Origin: Rhizobacter sp.
GTDB taxonomy: Bacteria > Pseudomonadota > Gammaproteobacteria > Burkholderiales > Burkholderiaceae_C
Direction: 5' to 3'
Length of the DNA stretch: 64,000 nucleotides
Assembly: GCA_025350965.1 (NCBI GenBank)
Contig: JANXWV010000119.1
Span: 36,077 to 100,076 of the forward strand
Shown: positions 15,951 to 25,012 of the stretch, one piece after another
Layout: the number at the start of each line of letters is the position of its first letter
How positions within the stretch are numbered: the stretch's first letter is position 1
Program-made: the position numbers and the translations under genes
Notes under the pieces: model-generated
Database searches by the model: none
What the model was told of the DNA's origin: nothing
The model's input: the letters and a program-made list of their open reading frames with translations, nothing else

Positions 15951-16703
15951 ATGAAGATTCGCGTCATCAACCCCAACACCACCGCCTCGATGACCGCCGC
16001 CATCGGCGCTGCCGCGCGCGCCGCAGCCGCGGTGGGCACGACCATCGAGGCGGTGAACCCGAGCTTCGGCGCCCCCAGCATCGAAGGCCATTTCGACGAC
16101 GTGTGGGCCGCCGCCGGCGTGGCCGAGCAGGTGCATGCCGGCGAGGCGGCGGGGGCCGATGCCTACGTCATCGCCTGCTTCGGCGACCCGGGCCTGCATG
16201 CCGCGCGCGAACGCGCAATCGGCCCGGTCATCGGCATCGCCGAGGCGGCCTTCCACGCCGCGAGCCTGCTGGCCACCGGCTTCTCGGTCGTCACCACGCT
16301 CACGCGCACCTGCGTGATTGCCGAGCACCTGGTGGCGCAATACGGCTTCGAGCGCCGCTGCCGGGGCATCCACGGAACGGACATCAAAGTGCTCGAACTC
16401 GATGACCCGAAGAGCGACGCGTTCGCGCGCATCCTCACCTGCGCCGAGCAGGCGCTGGTGGCCGACCGCAGCGGCGCCATCGTGCTGGGCTGCGCCGGCA
16501 TGGCCGACCTGTGCCACGCCCTGCAGCAACGCCTGGGCGTGCCGGTGATCGACGGCGTGGGCGCGGCCGTCAAGCTGGCCGAGATGCTGGTGAGCCTGGG
16601 GTTGGCGACGAGCAAGCGCGGGGACTATGCGGCGCCGCTCGCGAAGGTGTATGCGGGGTTGGCGGGGCCGTGGTCGCCGGGGTCGCCGGGGTCACCGCCA
16701 TGA
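15951..16703 (+). CDS. Asp/Glu/hydantoin racemase family protein
   Basis: The 250-residue protein starts at ATG 15951 (MKIRVINPNTTASMT), the usual start of HyuE/HpxA-type racemases. Two catalytic cysteines are visible in the expected places, ADAYVIACFGDPGL and GAIVLGCAGMADL. Enzymes of this family racemise 5-substituted hydantoins or allantoin without a cofactor. Together with the PuuE-like hydrolase of the divergent operon this gives a racemise-then-hydrolyse pair, as expected where only one enantiomer is a substrate. The last eight codons (WSPGSPGSPP) are encoded by a short GGGGTCGCC-type tandem repeat and may be variable between strains. Confidence 0.9.
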   Translation: MKIRVINPNTTASMTAAIGAAARAAAAVGTTIEAVNPSFGAPSIEGHFDDVWAAAGVAEQVHAGEAAGADAYVIACFGDPGLHAARERAIGPVIGIAEAAFHAASLLATGFSVVTTLTRTCVIAEHLVAQYGFERRCRGIHGTDIKVLELDDPKSDAFARILTCAEQALVADRSGAIVLGCAGMADLCHALQQRLGVPVIDGVGAAVKLAEMLVSLGLATSKRGDYAAPLAKVYAGLAGPWSPGSPGSPP

Positions 16704-16709
16704 CGCGCT

Positions 16710-17099
16710 ATGATCGGGGTTGAGCGCTGGGTTGATGATGCCGACGACGCTCGGGCCACCAAACAGCGGCCTGCGGCCGTCGCAGCGCTCGCTGAACGGT
16801 CGTTCGTGTCGGTGACCGTGTTGCTCGAACTGGAGTGGGTCATGCGGGCGTTCTACGGTTTGCCCACGAAGGGCATATCCCGCGTGATGAGAGCGCTGGC
16901 GAGCAACGAGCACATCGCACTCGAAGACCGCGACGCAGTTTTGGCGGCGGTCGATGCTTTCGACAAAGGGCTCGACTTTGCGGATGCGCTGCACGTGGCC
17001 TGCAGTTCCCGCGCTTCCGGACTTGCAACACTCAACCAAGGGCTGGCGAAGCGGGCCAAGGCTTTCGCGCTGACACCGACGGTTGCGTTGCTGGGCTGA
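16710..17099 (+). pseudogene. Decayed PIN-domain (VapC-like) toxin
   Basis: The 129-codon frame reads as a PIN nuclease from about residue 7: VDDADDA, VSVTVLLELEWVMRAFYGLP (second acidic residue in LELEWV) and LDFADALHVA (third acidic residue). The beginning MIGVERWVDD lacks the DTNVLVR segment that carries the first metal-binding aspartate of every active VapC, and the usual late TFDxxF aspartate is replaced (TLNQGL). No antitoxin gene precedes it; only 6 bp separate it from the racemase stop. I read it as an inactive 5'-damaged remnant. A start further upstream is excluded by the racemase frame and in-frame stops. Confidence 0.6.
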
Positions 17100-17650
17100 A
17101 GCAGCTTCGTTGCCGGCGCAGGTTTCAGCGTCGAGTTTGCGTGGCCAGGCGAATCTCAGCATCACTCGGGCATGGCAGGCCGCGAAGGCAGTACGGCCTG
17201 TGCGACGGCTTCAGGGCAGCGAGCCGATGGGGCGGCTGGCAGCAATCGACCCTTCAGCGACAGCCCTTTCCTCGATCCGACAGCGACAAGGCCGCTGTCC
17301 GCATGGTCAAGGTGTGATGGCCCGCAACACGCCCAGTTGCGACCCAGTGGCGCGCCGAGTCGCCTGCGATACCGGCGCGGACGCTGCCGCCGAAGAGCGG
17401 GAACAGAAGCACTTCAACGACGGCGGCGAGCGCTGCGTGACCTGCGACGCTGGCCACGCGCCGTCGGTGCTGGTTGAGTTACGCCCGAGCTACGTGCTAG
17501 GCGGCCAGCTCGCCAAAAATCAGCTCCCACGCGCTGAGCGGGCACTCTGGGCTGGTGTTTCAGAAGCAACTCGACGGCTGAACCGCGCCGGTACACCAAC
17601 GGGAACGATCGCTTCTGCGCCAAAGCGAAGGCGGTTGCGATCGGTGCCCG
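17100..17650. other. 551-bp stretch without a supportable gene
   Basis: Both strands contain only short GC-driven frames (17172-17477, 17254-17457, 17414-17623) with no recognisable motif, no good ribosome site and compositionally unconvincing translations. I see no tRNA, transposase remnant or clear inverted repeats. It lies between a decayed toxin gene and the 3' end of the fructan operon, consistent with an old insertion/deletion junction. Confidence 0.5.
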
Positions 17651-19777
17651 CTACTTCTTGCGCACCGCCCCCATGTAGACATGGTCGAAGCTGACGAAGC
17701 CGCAACCACCGGCTTCGTTGTCGAAGACCTGCACCTTGACTTGCTTGCCGACCTGCGCCGCAAGGTCGATCGTCATCCAGTTGCCATCGTCGGCGATGGA
17801 GGCCTGGTTGCACGAGTTGGGCGTGTAGGTCGCGATGGCCGCGCCTGCCGCGTCGAGCACCTTCAGGCCGACTGTGCCATTGGCATTGCCGCCGGACATC
17901 AAGAAGTTCAGGAACGGCCGCGCAGCCGCGACCGTGAACAGTGGCGACGTCAACGTCCCCGTGGAGGCATCGCAGCCCTTGCTGTTGCCGTTCATCTCGC
18001 AGGTCGTCACGGCCCTTGCACCGACCCGTGCCCGCCCGGACACGCCCTTCCACGCGTCGGCGTTCGCCGGGTTCTGGAAGTCGCCAGTGGCAGTCCAGGT
18101 CTGCAGCGTGACGGTCGGGTCGTCGAAGTCGCCAATGACCTGCGCGAAGGCGTCGGCGGTCACGCTCACGTTGAAGCCGAGCGTGGCCGTCATCGGGGTG
18201 GTCAGCACGACGGTGCCGCCGTCCTTGCCGTTCGCCGATGGGTTCCAGGCGTTGGGTGACTGGTACCAGTGGTCGGTACTGACGAATCCGCAGCCGGTCG
18301 TCTCTTCGTCGAACAGCTGCGCCTTGATGAACGCGGTGTTGAGGGCGGCGATGTTGATGTGCGTCCAGTCGTCGTCGTTCTGGATGAACGAGGGGCCGCA
18401 GCTCGTCGGGTTGTAAGTGAGTAGCACGTTGCCCAGCGTGTCGGTGATGCGCATGCCCACGGCCTTGCCCACGCCGCCGCCATGCATCAGGAAGTTGAAG
18501 TACGTGTCGGTCACCTTGAACGCCGGCGACGTGAGCGTGCCGGTGGGCGGGTCGCACGGCGTGCCGGCCCCCGCGATCTCGCAAGTGGTGATCGCCTTGT
18601 CGCCCACGCGCGCGGCGTTCGTATCGCGGGCCGTCGTGCCCTGCCAGCTGGTGGCCGTCGGGTTGGCGAATACGCCGGTGCCGACCCAGCCGCGTTTGGC
18701 CACCATGTCGACCGGGTTCTCGAAGCTCGCGAACGGGATCAGATTCTGGAACGCAACCGGACCTTCGAGCGTGACCTTCACCGGCGACAAGGGCTTGGAC
18801 AGCACGCCCGCCTTCGTGCCACGCGGCTGATCGGTCTGGTACACGTGATCGAAGGCGACGAAGCCGCAGCCGCCGGTCTCGTTGTCGAAGATCTTGAACT
18901 GGATCTTCTCGCCGATCAGGCCGCTGGTGTCGAAGTTCACGTAGTGCTGGTCGCCCTTGAGCACCGGGTCACTGCAGCTGTTCGGCTTGTAGGTGCCCAG
19001 CACCTGCGCGGTTTGCGAACCCGCGGGGGTGTAGAGAACCTGCGCGCCCACATCGGCCGTGCCATTGCCGCCCGACATCAGGAAGGTGATCGAGTCTTTC
19101 GTGACCGTGATGTCGTTGATCGTGATGCTGCCGGTCGGCGCGTCGCACCCGGCGCCGCCGATCTCGCAGGTCGAGACCGAGGCATCGCCAATGCGCGCCG
19201 CCACCTTGGCCAGATTGGCGTTCGCATACTCCAGGTTGTTCCAGTTCGTGGTCGTGGTGAATGCGCCGGTCAGCGTAAACTTGTTGGACTGCTGCTGGAT
19301 CTGCGCCGGGAACTCGAAGCTCGAAATGATGTTTTCGGCCACGAAGGTGGTGACGTCCGTCGTGACGTTGGCCGAGGTCGTGGCTACCTGGCACGCGGCG
19401 CACTGCGTGACTTTGATCGTCAGGGCCAGTGTCGACGGTTTCGAGTAAGTGTCGTCGGCCACGGCGTTGATGTTGTAGGTGTTGTCGTGGTTGGCATCGG
19501 CCGGTGCTCCGAAGACGGGTGGCACTGCGAAGCGAATCGAGCCGTCACCGGCAATCGAGAACAGCCCCGCGTCCGGGCCCGACAGCGACAACTTCACGGT
19601 GTTGCCGTCGGGGCTGGTCACCGCGAGCTTGGTCACCGCGCTGGTGAACTCGGGCACGCTGACGGCACCCGGGTCGGTGATCAACGGTGAGTGCGGTTGT
19701 GGGATGGGGCCGGCCGAGCCGCCGCCACACGAGACCAGCGAGACGATCAACGGCAATGCCCAAAGTAGTTTGTTCAT
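17651..19777 (-). CDS. Outer-membrane lipoprotein with three Cys-containing repeats, likely fructan-binding
   Basis: The 708-residue protein has a lipobox (LVSC, Cys17) and a cadherin-like N-terminal part of about 120 residues (LSLSGPDAGLFSIAGDGSIRF). Three repeats of about 170 residues follow. Each repeat shows ARxGD/A...TCE, CDxxTGxxTS, FNFLMxGG, PNSC/PTSC and FDxExxGCGFVxxDHxY, giving four conserved cysteines per repeat. Modules with TGTLTSPxF and FLxGGG occur, as I recall, as accessory domains in GH32 levanases. It follows the TonB receptor gene by 15 bp in an operon with an exported GH32 enzyme. The likely role is surface capture of levan or inulin, replacing SusD/SusE; binding is not demonstrated. 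Confidence 0.85.
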   Translation of the reverse strand: MNKLLWALPLIVSLVSCGGGSAGPIPQPHSPLITDPGAVSVPEFTSAVTKLAVTSPDGNTVKLSLSGPDAGLFSIAGDGSIRFAVPPVFGAPADANHDNTYNINAVADDTYSKPSTLALTIKVTQCAACQVATTSANVTTDVTTFVAENIISSFEFPAQIQQQSNKFTLTGAFTTTTNWNNLEYANANLAKVAARIGDASVSTCEIGGAGCDAPTGSITINDITVTKDSITFLMSGGNGTADVGAQVLYTPAGSQTAQVLGTYKPNSCSDPVLKGDQHYVNFDTSGLIGEKIQFKIFDNETGGCGFVAFDHVYQTDQPRGTKAGVLSKPLSPVKVTLEGPVAFQNLIPFASFENPVDMVAKRGWVGTGVFANPTATSWQGTTARDTNAARVGDKAITTCEIAGAGTPCDPPTGTLTSPAFKVTDTYFNFLMHGGGVGKAVGMRITDTLGNVLLTYNPTSCGPSFIQNDDDWTHINIAALNTAFIKAQLFDEETTGCGFVSTDHWYQSPNAWNPSANGKDGGTVVLTTPMTATLGFNVSVTADAFAQVIGDFDDPTVTLQTWTATGDFQNPANADAWKGVSGRARVGARAVTTCEMNGNSKGCDASTGTLTSPLFTVAAARPFLNFLMSGGNANGTVGLKVLDAAGAAIATYTPNSCNQASIADDGNWMTIDLAAQVGKQVKVQVFDNEAGGCGFVSFDHVYMGAVRKK

Positions 19778-19792
19778 CTTGGCGCTCCTGAA

Positions 19793-22519
19793 TCAGAAGA
19801 AGTAGGTGTACGAGGCGCGTACGGTGCGGCCGAACAGGGCGCGCCCGACGCTGCGGTTGGTGGCACCGTTGGGCCCCTTCAAGTCGGTGAACACCGGGTC
19901 GCCTTCGGTGAACGAAAGCCGGTTGGTGATGTTCGACACGTGGAGCTGGAACGCGCTGGTCTGGTTGAAGTCCCAGATGAAGCCGCCGTCAATGTGGTAG
20001 TAGGCCGGGTAAAGCGTGACGTTGATGTCCTGCGACTCCGAGTAGCGGCTGCCGAAGTAGGTGAACTTCGCGTAGGGCTTGAACGGCAGGCCGGTGTAGG
20101 GCTTGGTGTCCCAGCTGCCTTGCAGGTTGAGCATCAGGTTCGCCAGGCGCCGGGGCCTCCGGCCGTCTTCGCCGACCTTCTCGAAGGTGTAGCCGGTCAC
20201 CACGTCGTTGACGCGTACCTCCTTGACGGTGCGGTAGTTCGCATCGATGACCTTGGGGTCCTGCACCACGCCGTTGACCCGCAGCTCCAGCCCCTTCACG
20301 GCCTCCGGCCGCCAGGCCGCCTCGACCTCGATACCGAAGTTCTGGATGCCGCGGCGGTAGAACTCGGTCACTAGCGGGCAGCTGTTGATGTCGACCACAG
20401 TTCCGTTCGCCTTGCACTGGGCCGACGTGAAGTCGCGGAAGCTCACGTACTGGTCGCGCGGGCTGAACTTGTTGTAGAAGAACGCGATCTGCGTGTCCCA
20501 GGTGTTGGCGTAGAAGCGCAGGCCGGTCTCGTACTGCATGATCTTCTCGACTTTGTTGCCCGGCGTGTTCGGGTCGAACTGCAATTGGTTCAGTTGCTCC
20601 AGGCTCGGCAGGCGGAACGAGCTCGACACGAGTGCATAGACCGCCAGGTCGGGCCGGATCGCGTAGTTGCCGCCGACCGACCAGCCCGTGGCGCTCAACG
20701 ACGAGTTGAGGTACTGGTTCGCGCCGGGCAGGAACACCTCGTTGTCGGCCAGATTGTCGGCCGCACTGCCCACAATGGTGCCGGCCGGCGTCAGGTCGGT
20801 GACCTGATCACGGTTGTTGTAGACCACGCTGGCCTTCTGCCGTTGGTGGCGAACGCCGAGGTCGAGTTTGAGGCGGTTGTCGAGCGCGTCCCAGTGGTCG
20901 TGCAGGTACACGGCCTGCCCTTTGACCTGGGTGTCCGCCAGGTAGCCATCGAGCCCCGAGCGCATCACGCCGTTGGCGGTCAGCGACGGCCCGACCGGGG
21001 TTCCGGTCGCGTCGACCGCGCGCAGGTTGATGAGTTGTGGCCGCTCCTCCAGCGTCGAGACCAGCAGCGACTGCTGCGAGTTCTGCTTGTTGGAATAGTC
21101 CGTGAGGTAGCCGCCCAGTGTGAGCTGGTGCTTGCCGTTCCAGTCGAACGCCTTGCTCACCTTCAGATCGAGTGATGTGCTGCGCGCGTCGGTGGTGGCG
21201 ACGAACGGCTTCAGGTAGTCCACATAGGTGCCGTCGGCCACCCGGGCGTTGGTGTTGACGTAGAACGCCGCCACGCCGGTGGCGGTCGGGTAGTACTGCG
21301 AGAAGCGCGACACGTCGTTGACGAAACGCGCGTTGTTAAAGCGCGCCGCAGTCGTCGAGTCGTTCATCGTGAACAGGGCGTTGAAGCCGCTGGTGCCGGT
21401 CGAGTGGCGCAGGCCGCCGTCGAAGGCCCAGCCGCCATCGAACTCATGGCGCAGCTTCAGCGTGTAGATGCTGAAGTCGGGGTGAATCCCGTCGGCCATG
21501 TCGACCGTGCGTTGGCCATATTCGCCCAGCATCGTCGAGTAGCGGTTCGATGGCGACGCCACGGTGCCGTGCGCGAAGTCGATGCCGATCGGCCAGACTT
21601 GGCCCATGTTCACCTTGACCGGGTTGGCCGGCGTTCCCGCCCGCGTGATGGCGGGGATCTGGAACGGCACGTTCTGGTAGAACGCCGTTCGGTCGTTGAT
21701 CTTCAGCGCATGAAACTGCAGCTCGGTGCGGTCGTCGTCGGAGGTGTAGACGAGGTTGCCGCGCAGTTGCCCGCCTTTGTCGGCTGTGTAGCCTGTGTTT
21801 CGCAGGCCGTCCGACGTGCGGTAGAAGCCGCCCACCGCGAAGGTCAGGTTCTGACTGATCGGGCCCGACACGAACACGTCATTGCGCAGGAAGTGGTAGT
21901 CGGCCACTTCGAGCTTGTAGCCGCCTTCGAACTTCTGGCTGCCAATGCGCGTGATGTGGTTGACGGTGGCGCCCAGACCGTTGGAATACAGGATGCCACC
22001 GGTGCCGCCTTTCACGACCTCGACGCGCTTGGTCATCAGGTCGTCGCGCACGGCCACGTCGTTGTTCATGAAGGGCACCTCGGGTTCTTCGAACCACGGA
22101 AGGCCGTCGATCAGCTGCGGCGCATATCGGTAGCCGCCGGTCACCGGCAGGCCGCGCACGGTGATGTTGTTGCTGGCCTCACCGGCCGAGCTGCCCTCGG
22201 CAAAGATGCCTGGCACGTTTTGCAGCAGGTCGGCGGTGCTGATCGGCGCAAGGCGCCGGATGTCTTCGGCCGAGAGCGTGTTGATCGTCAGCGTCGAGTC
22301 CTTCTTCAACGTCTTGCGGCCTGAGCCCGTGACAACGACTTCCTGCAGCTGCGTCACGCCGTCTTTGGTGACGCCGCCTGCCGGCGCCGCAGCAGTGGCC
22401 GCCGGCGGTGTGGCGGCCTCGGGCTTGGGGCTCGCAGCCTGGTCCTGCGCAAAGGCCGATTGAATCGCAAGTGCCAACGGCAATATGCGGAAGGTGACGA
22501 CTCGCCTCTTGATGCTCAT
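19793..22519 (-). CDS. TonB-dependent outer-membrane receptor
   Basis: The 908-residue receptor starts at ATG 22519 (MSIKRRVVTFRIL) behind CAGGAGA; the track start is 11 codons early. It has a signal peptide ending AIQSAFA. The plug domain begins at TQLQEVVVTGSGRKTLKKDSTLTINTLSAEDIRRL and includes NNITVRGLP; the 22-strand barrel ends in the outer-membrane C-terminal signature RASYTYFF (terminal Phe). It lies between the exported GH32 gene and the triple-repeat lipoprotein, under the LacI operators, so it probably imports oligofructans or sucrose. No SusD gene is present, which separates this from Bacteroidetes systems and resembles proteobacterial CUT loci. Confidence 0.95.
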   Translation of the reverse strand: MSIKRRVVTFRILPLALAIQSAFAQDQAASPKPEAATPPAATAAAPAGGVTKDGVTQLQEVVVTGSGRKTLKKDSTLTINTLSAEDIRRLAPISTADLLQNVPGIFAEGSSAGEASNNITVRGLPVTGGYRYAPQLIDGLPWFEEPEVPFMNNDVAVRDDLMTKRVEVVKGGTGGILYSNGLGATVNHITRIGSQKFEGGYKLEVADYHFLRNDVFVSGPISQNLTFAVGGFYRTSDGLRNTGYTADKGGQLRGNLVYTSDDDRTELQFHALKINDRTAFYQNVPFQIPAITRAGTPANPVKVNMGQVWPIGIDFAHGTVASPSNRYSTMLGEYGQRTVDMADGIHPDFSIYTLKLRHEFDGGWAFDGGLRHSTGTSGFNALFTMNDSTTAARFNNARFVNDVSRFSQYYPTATGVAAFYVNTNARVADGTYVDYLKPFVATTDARSTSLDLKVSKAFDWNGKHQLTLGGYLTDYSNKQNSQQSLLVSTLEERPQLINLRAVDATGTPVGPSLTANGVMRSGLDGYLADTQVKGQAVYLHDHWDALDNRLKLDLGVRHQRQKASVVYNNRDQVTDLTPAGTIVGSAADNLADNEVFLPGANQYLNSSLSATGWSVGGNYAIRPDLAVYALVSSSFRLPSLEQLNQLQFDPNTPGNKVEKIMQYETGLRFYANTWDTQIAFFYNKFSPRDQYVSFRDFTSAQCKANGTVVDINSCPLVTEFYRRGIQNFGIEVEAAWRPEAVKGLELRVNGVVQDPKVIDANYRTVKEVRVNDVVTGYTFEKVGEDGRRPRRLANLMLNLQGSWDTKPYTGLPFKPYAKFTYFGSRYSESQDINVTLYPAYYHIDGGFIWDFNQTSAFQLHVSNITNRLSFTEGDPVFTDLKGPNGATNRSVGRALFGRTVRASYTYFF

Positions 22520-22576
22520 GGTCTGGTCTCCTGTGGAATGGGGTGGTCTCATGGGTCTCGAACCGGTGCGGCGCGG

Positions 22577-24835
22577 TCATCCGGAGGGCCGCCGCAGCGG
22601 CCAAACGCGCACCGTGGCCGTGGCCGACGCGGCGGCTGTGCCGAGCACCGACAACCGGGCCTGCGTGCTGCCCGCAAGCGACGGGTAGCTGCGCACCGCA
22701 TAGGCCGCCACGTCGTTCACGAACACTTCGACGGACGAGCCGTCGACGAACACGCGCAGCGTGCGCATCGGGCCGAAGGCCGTGCTGTCGTATGCGCCGT
22801 CTTGAACCTGCGGGCCTTCGCCATCGGCCGACAGCGTCGAGCGCGACCGGTCGGCGGTGACGCTGCCCATGACCGGGTCGAACAACAGCCTGGTGAATTC
22901 GCGCCCGTCGTCCGATGCCATCACGTCGATGGCGATCGGCGCCATCGGCGCGGCGGCCAGGTCGACCTGCAACTCGTAGGCGTGCAGGCCGCTCGCCACG
23001 CGCGTGGGCTCCGTACCGATGGCCATGCCCGTGCGCGTCGGCAGGGGTGTATCGCGCAGTGCGGTCAGCTCGGGCGCCGGCGCCTGGCCGAGCGTGCGCT
23101 GGTCGGGCAGCAAGCGCCAAGTACGCGCGAGGCTCAGCGTGTGCGCCCAGCCGGCACGCTCTTGCGCCCGGGGTGAGCGCCGCTCGTCGATGATGCCGAT
23201 GGCGCGCAAGCTGCCATCGGCGGCTCGCCCGACCGTGGGGGCCAGGTGCCCAGGCACGAGATCCAAGTACTTGGGCGTGCGGAAGAAAGGTTTGAAGATG
23301 CCGCCCGACCACTCGCCGGTCCAGTAGAGCGCCCGCGTGGCTTGCTCGCCATACTTGCTGAATTTGCCACCGATGGGGTTGATGACCAGCACCGACACTT
23401 GTTCCGACAGGCGCTCGAACACCGGCATTTCCCACAGCACGGAGCCCGGGTCGAGCAGGCGAAAGCCAGGCTCGGTGAAACGCTGCTGCGGCTGCCAGAC
23501 GGCACCCTTCTCGCCAGGCCGCAACACAAGATATTGAAGGCCGCCACCCGACTCGAGCGCAGCACCGATGATCATGTGCCAGGTGTTCCCTTCCTTCCAC
23601 AGAAAGGGATCGCGGAAGTCCTTGACGCCGACCGTGTTGATGATCGGCCCGAGCTTGCGCCAATCGCGAAGTTGCGGGTCTTCGCTCACCGCCATCGCGA
23701 TGCCCGGGTTGCTGGCCGCGAGGCGGTCACCATGGTTCACGCTGGTGTAGAACGCAAACGCTTTGCCGTCATCGGCGATCGCGTGGCCCGACCAGATGCC
23801 TTTCATGTCGAAGCCGAAGTCGGGTGTCTGCAGCTCGGGCCACCGCGCATCGGGCAGATGCGCCCAGGTGACGAGGTCGCGGCTCGTCATGTGGCCCCAG
23901 TGCATTAAGGTCTTGAAAGGGCCGTTGGGTGTGCGCTGGTAGAACAAGTGCCAGGCGTCACCGAAGCGCAGCAGCCCGTGCGGCTCGTTGGTCCAGTTGG
24001 CCGGCGGCAATGCGTGCACGCGCGGGCGCTGAAAGTCGCCGGCGAAGCGGCTCTCAGGCACCACCAGCGAGGGGCCAGCGTCGGGTACCTTGCCCTGTGG
24101 CGGCGCCGGCAACTGCGCCATTTGAGATTCGGTCAGTGGCTCGCCGTAAACAGCGACGAGATCGAACGCGGCGTTCAGCCGGTTCACGTGGAAGTCGAGG
24201 ATCCGCACCTCGACGGCCGGCACGGCCAGCCGGAACGGCACCAGCGCGAGTTGCAGGCTCAGGCCGGGTCGGCCCTTCGCGCTGCCCACGAGCGCGTTGT
24301 CTTGGTAGAGGTTCACCACGCCGTCCCCCGCATCGACGCTTGCCACCAGATGCACCCAGCGGCGAAGCGGGAACCTGGCCGGCGCCGCCACGCGCAGCAC
24401 GCCGGCCGACGTGGCCACTCGAAACCCCCAGCGGCCGAATGCATCGATGTGCAGGTCGAACCCGGCGTCACCCGCCGCCTGCTGCGCGAACGACGACGGC
24501 GACAACTGCTTCACCGGCACTTCCAGGTCCGACGGATAGCTTTCGAGCGCCACCCATAACGACAGCGTGAAGCCGCTGCGCGCATCGAGGGCCAGGGCGG
24601 TTTGCGCATAGCTCGAAAAGCCGTCGCTGCGCCACGCGCCGCCGATGACGCCGGGCACCACGTCGGGCGCGGCGAACTGCGTGGTGATCGACCAGCCTGC
24701 CGGCAGCACGCCTTGCGCGAGGCGGTCGAAGTCGACCTCGGCGCGCGGAGTGGGCAAACGCTGCGCCATGGCGGTCGCCGTGGCCAGGCCGAGACAAAGA
24801 ACCCAGGCAATTCGCTTACCGGCGGTTTTGGCCAT
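22577..24835 (-). CDS. Exported LamG-GH32 fructan hydrolase with Glu at the nucleophile position
   Basis: The 752-residue protein has a signal peptide (WVLCLGLATATAMAQ), a LamG/concanavalin-like module (about residues 35-245) and a GH32 five-bladed propeller plus beta-sandwich (about 265-752). The catalytic triad regions are WTNEPHG at 281-287, FRDP at 407-410 and WEMP at 468-471. The first motif is normally WMNDPNG with Asp as nucleophile; here Glu284 takes its place. RDP and the acid/base Glu469 are intact. It should act in the periplasm or outside on levan, inulin or sucrose, but the altered nucleophile could change specificity or activity. First gene of the minus-strand operon; operator-like sequence overlaps its start codon. 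Confidence 0.92.
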   Translation of the reverse strand: MAKTAGKRIAWVLCLGLATATAMAQRLPTPRAEVDFDRLAQGVLPAGWSITTQFAAPDVVPGVIGGAWRSDGFSSYAQTALALDARSGFTLSLWVALESYPSDLEVPVKQLSPSSFAQQAAGDAGFDLHIDAFGRWGFRVATSAGVLRVAAPARFPLRRWVHLVASVDAGDGVVNLYQDNALVGSAKGRPGLSLQLALVPFRLAVPAVEVRILDFHVNRLNAAFDLVAVYGEPLTESQMAQLPAPPQGKVPDAGPSLVVPESRFAGDFQRPRVHALPPANWTNEPHGLLRFGDAWHLFYQRTPNGPFKTLMHWGHMTSRDLVTWAHLPDARWPELQTPDFGFDMKGIWSGHAIADDGKAFAFYTSVNHGDRLAASNPGIAMAVSEDPQLRDWRKLGPIINTVGVKDFRDPFLWKEGNTWHMIIGAALESGGGLQYLVLRPGEKGAVWQPQQRFTEPGFRLLDPGSVLWEMPVFERLSEQVSVLVINPIGGKFSKYGEQATRALYWTGEWSGGIFKPFFRTPKYLDLVPGHLAPTVGRAADGSLRAIGIIDERRSPRAQERAGWAHTLSLARTWRLLPDQRTLGQAPAPELTALRDTPLPTRTGMAIGTEPTRVASGLHAYELQVDLAAAPMAPIAIDVMASDDGREFTRLLFDPVMGSVTADRSRSTLSADGEGPQVQDGAYDSTAFGPMRTLRVFVDGSSVEVFVNDVAAYAVRSYPSLAGSTQARLSVLGTAAASATATVRVWPLRRPSG

Positions 24836-24841
24836 CGATAG
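24832..24841. promoter_or_regulatory. Operator-like half of the LacI regulon, overlapping the GH32 start
   Basis: CCATCGATAG differs by one base from the CTATCGATAG core at 24917 and 25016 and covers the ATG of the exported GH32 gene. A longer view gives GGCTATCGATGGCC on the minus strand. It could be an auxiliary operator; chance similarity is possible. Confidence 0.4.
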
Positions 24842-24913
24842 CCATCCTTGTTGAAAAAATAGCCGCGAGTGCGGTGGGTGCTTCCAAAGCGTTCAACGCG
24901 CGCCGCTTCAAAA

Positions 24914-24929
24914 TGTCTATCGATAGTAG
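24914..24929. promoter_or_regulatory. LacI-family operator O1 (GH32 side)
   Basis: TGTCTATCGATAGTAG has the perfect 10-bp palindrome CTATCGATAG with a central CG, as usual for LacI-family sites. Its exact reverse complement occurs at 25013-25028, 99 bp centre to centre. It lies about 80 bp upstream of the exported GH32 gene, so it probably governs the minus-strand operon. Confidence 0.75.
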
Positions 24930-24950
24930 TCAAGCAAGAACAGCTTGTCG

Positions 24951-24990
24951 TTGGTACTTCCCCGAAGTTCGCGCCAAGGGAAAATACCAA
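24951..24990. promoter_or_regulatory. Central imperfect dyad of the divergent fructan promoter region
   Basis: TTGGTACTTCCC at 24951 is mirrored by GGGAAAATACCAA at 24978-24990. The centre, about 24970.5, coincides with the midpoint of the two flanking LacI operators (about 24971), so the whole 115-bp segment is a nested inverted repeat. It probably holds the two divergent promoters or another activator site; I cannot assign the protein. Confidence 0.5.
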
Positions 24991-25012
24991 GAAGCAGACG
25001 ACAGCGCAGAAA

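Noticed and set aside
17083-17694. 203-aa ORF in the gap after the PIN remnant
   Set aside because: Starts inside the PIN frame, low-information Arg/Ala sequence, no ribosome site, no recognisable family.
18482-19690. 402-aa plus-strand ORF opposite the repeat lipoprotein
   Set aside because: Arg/Val/Gly-rich shadow; the opposite strand has a lipobox and three internal repeats.
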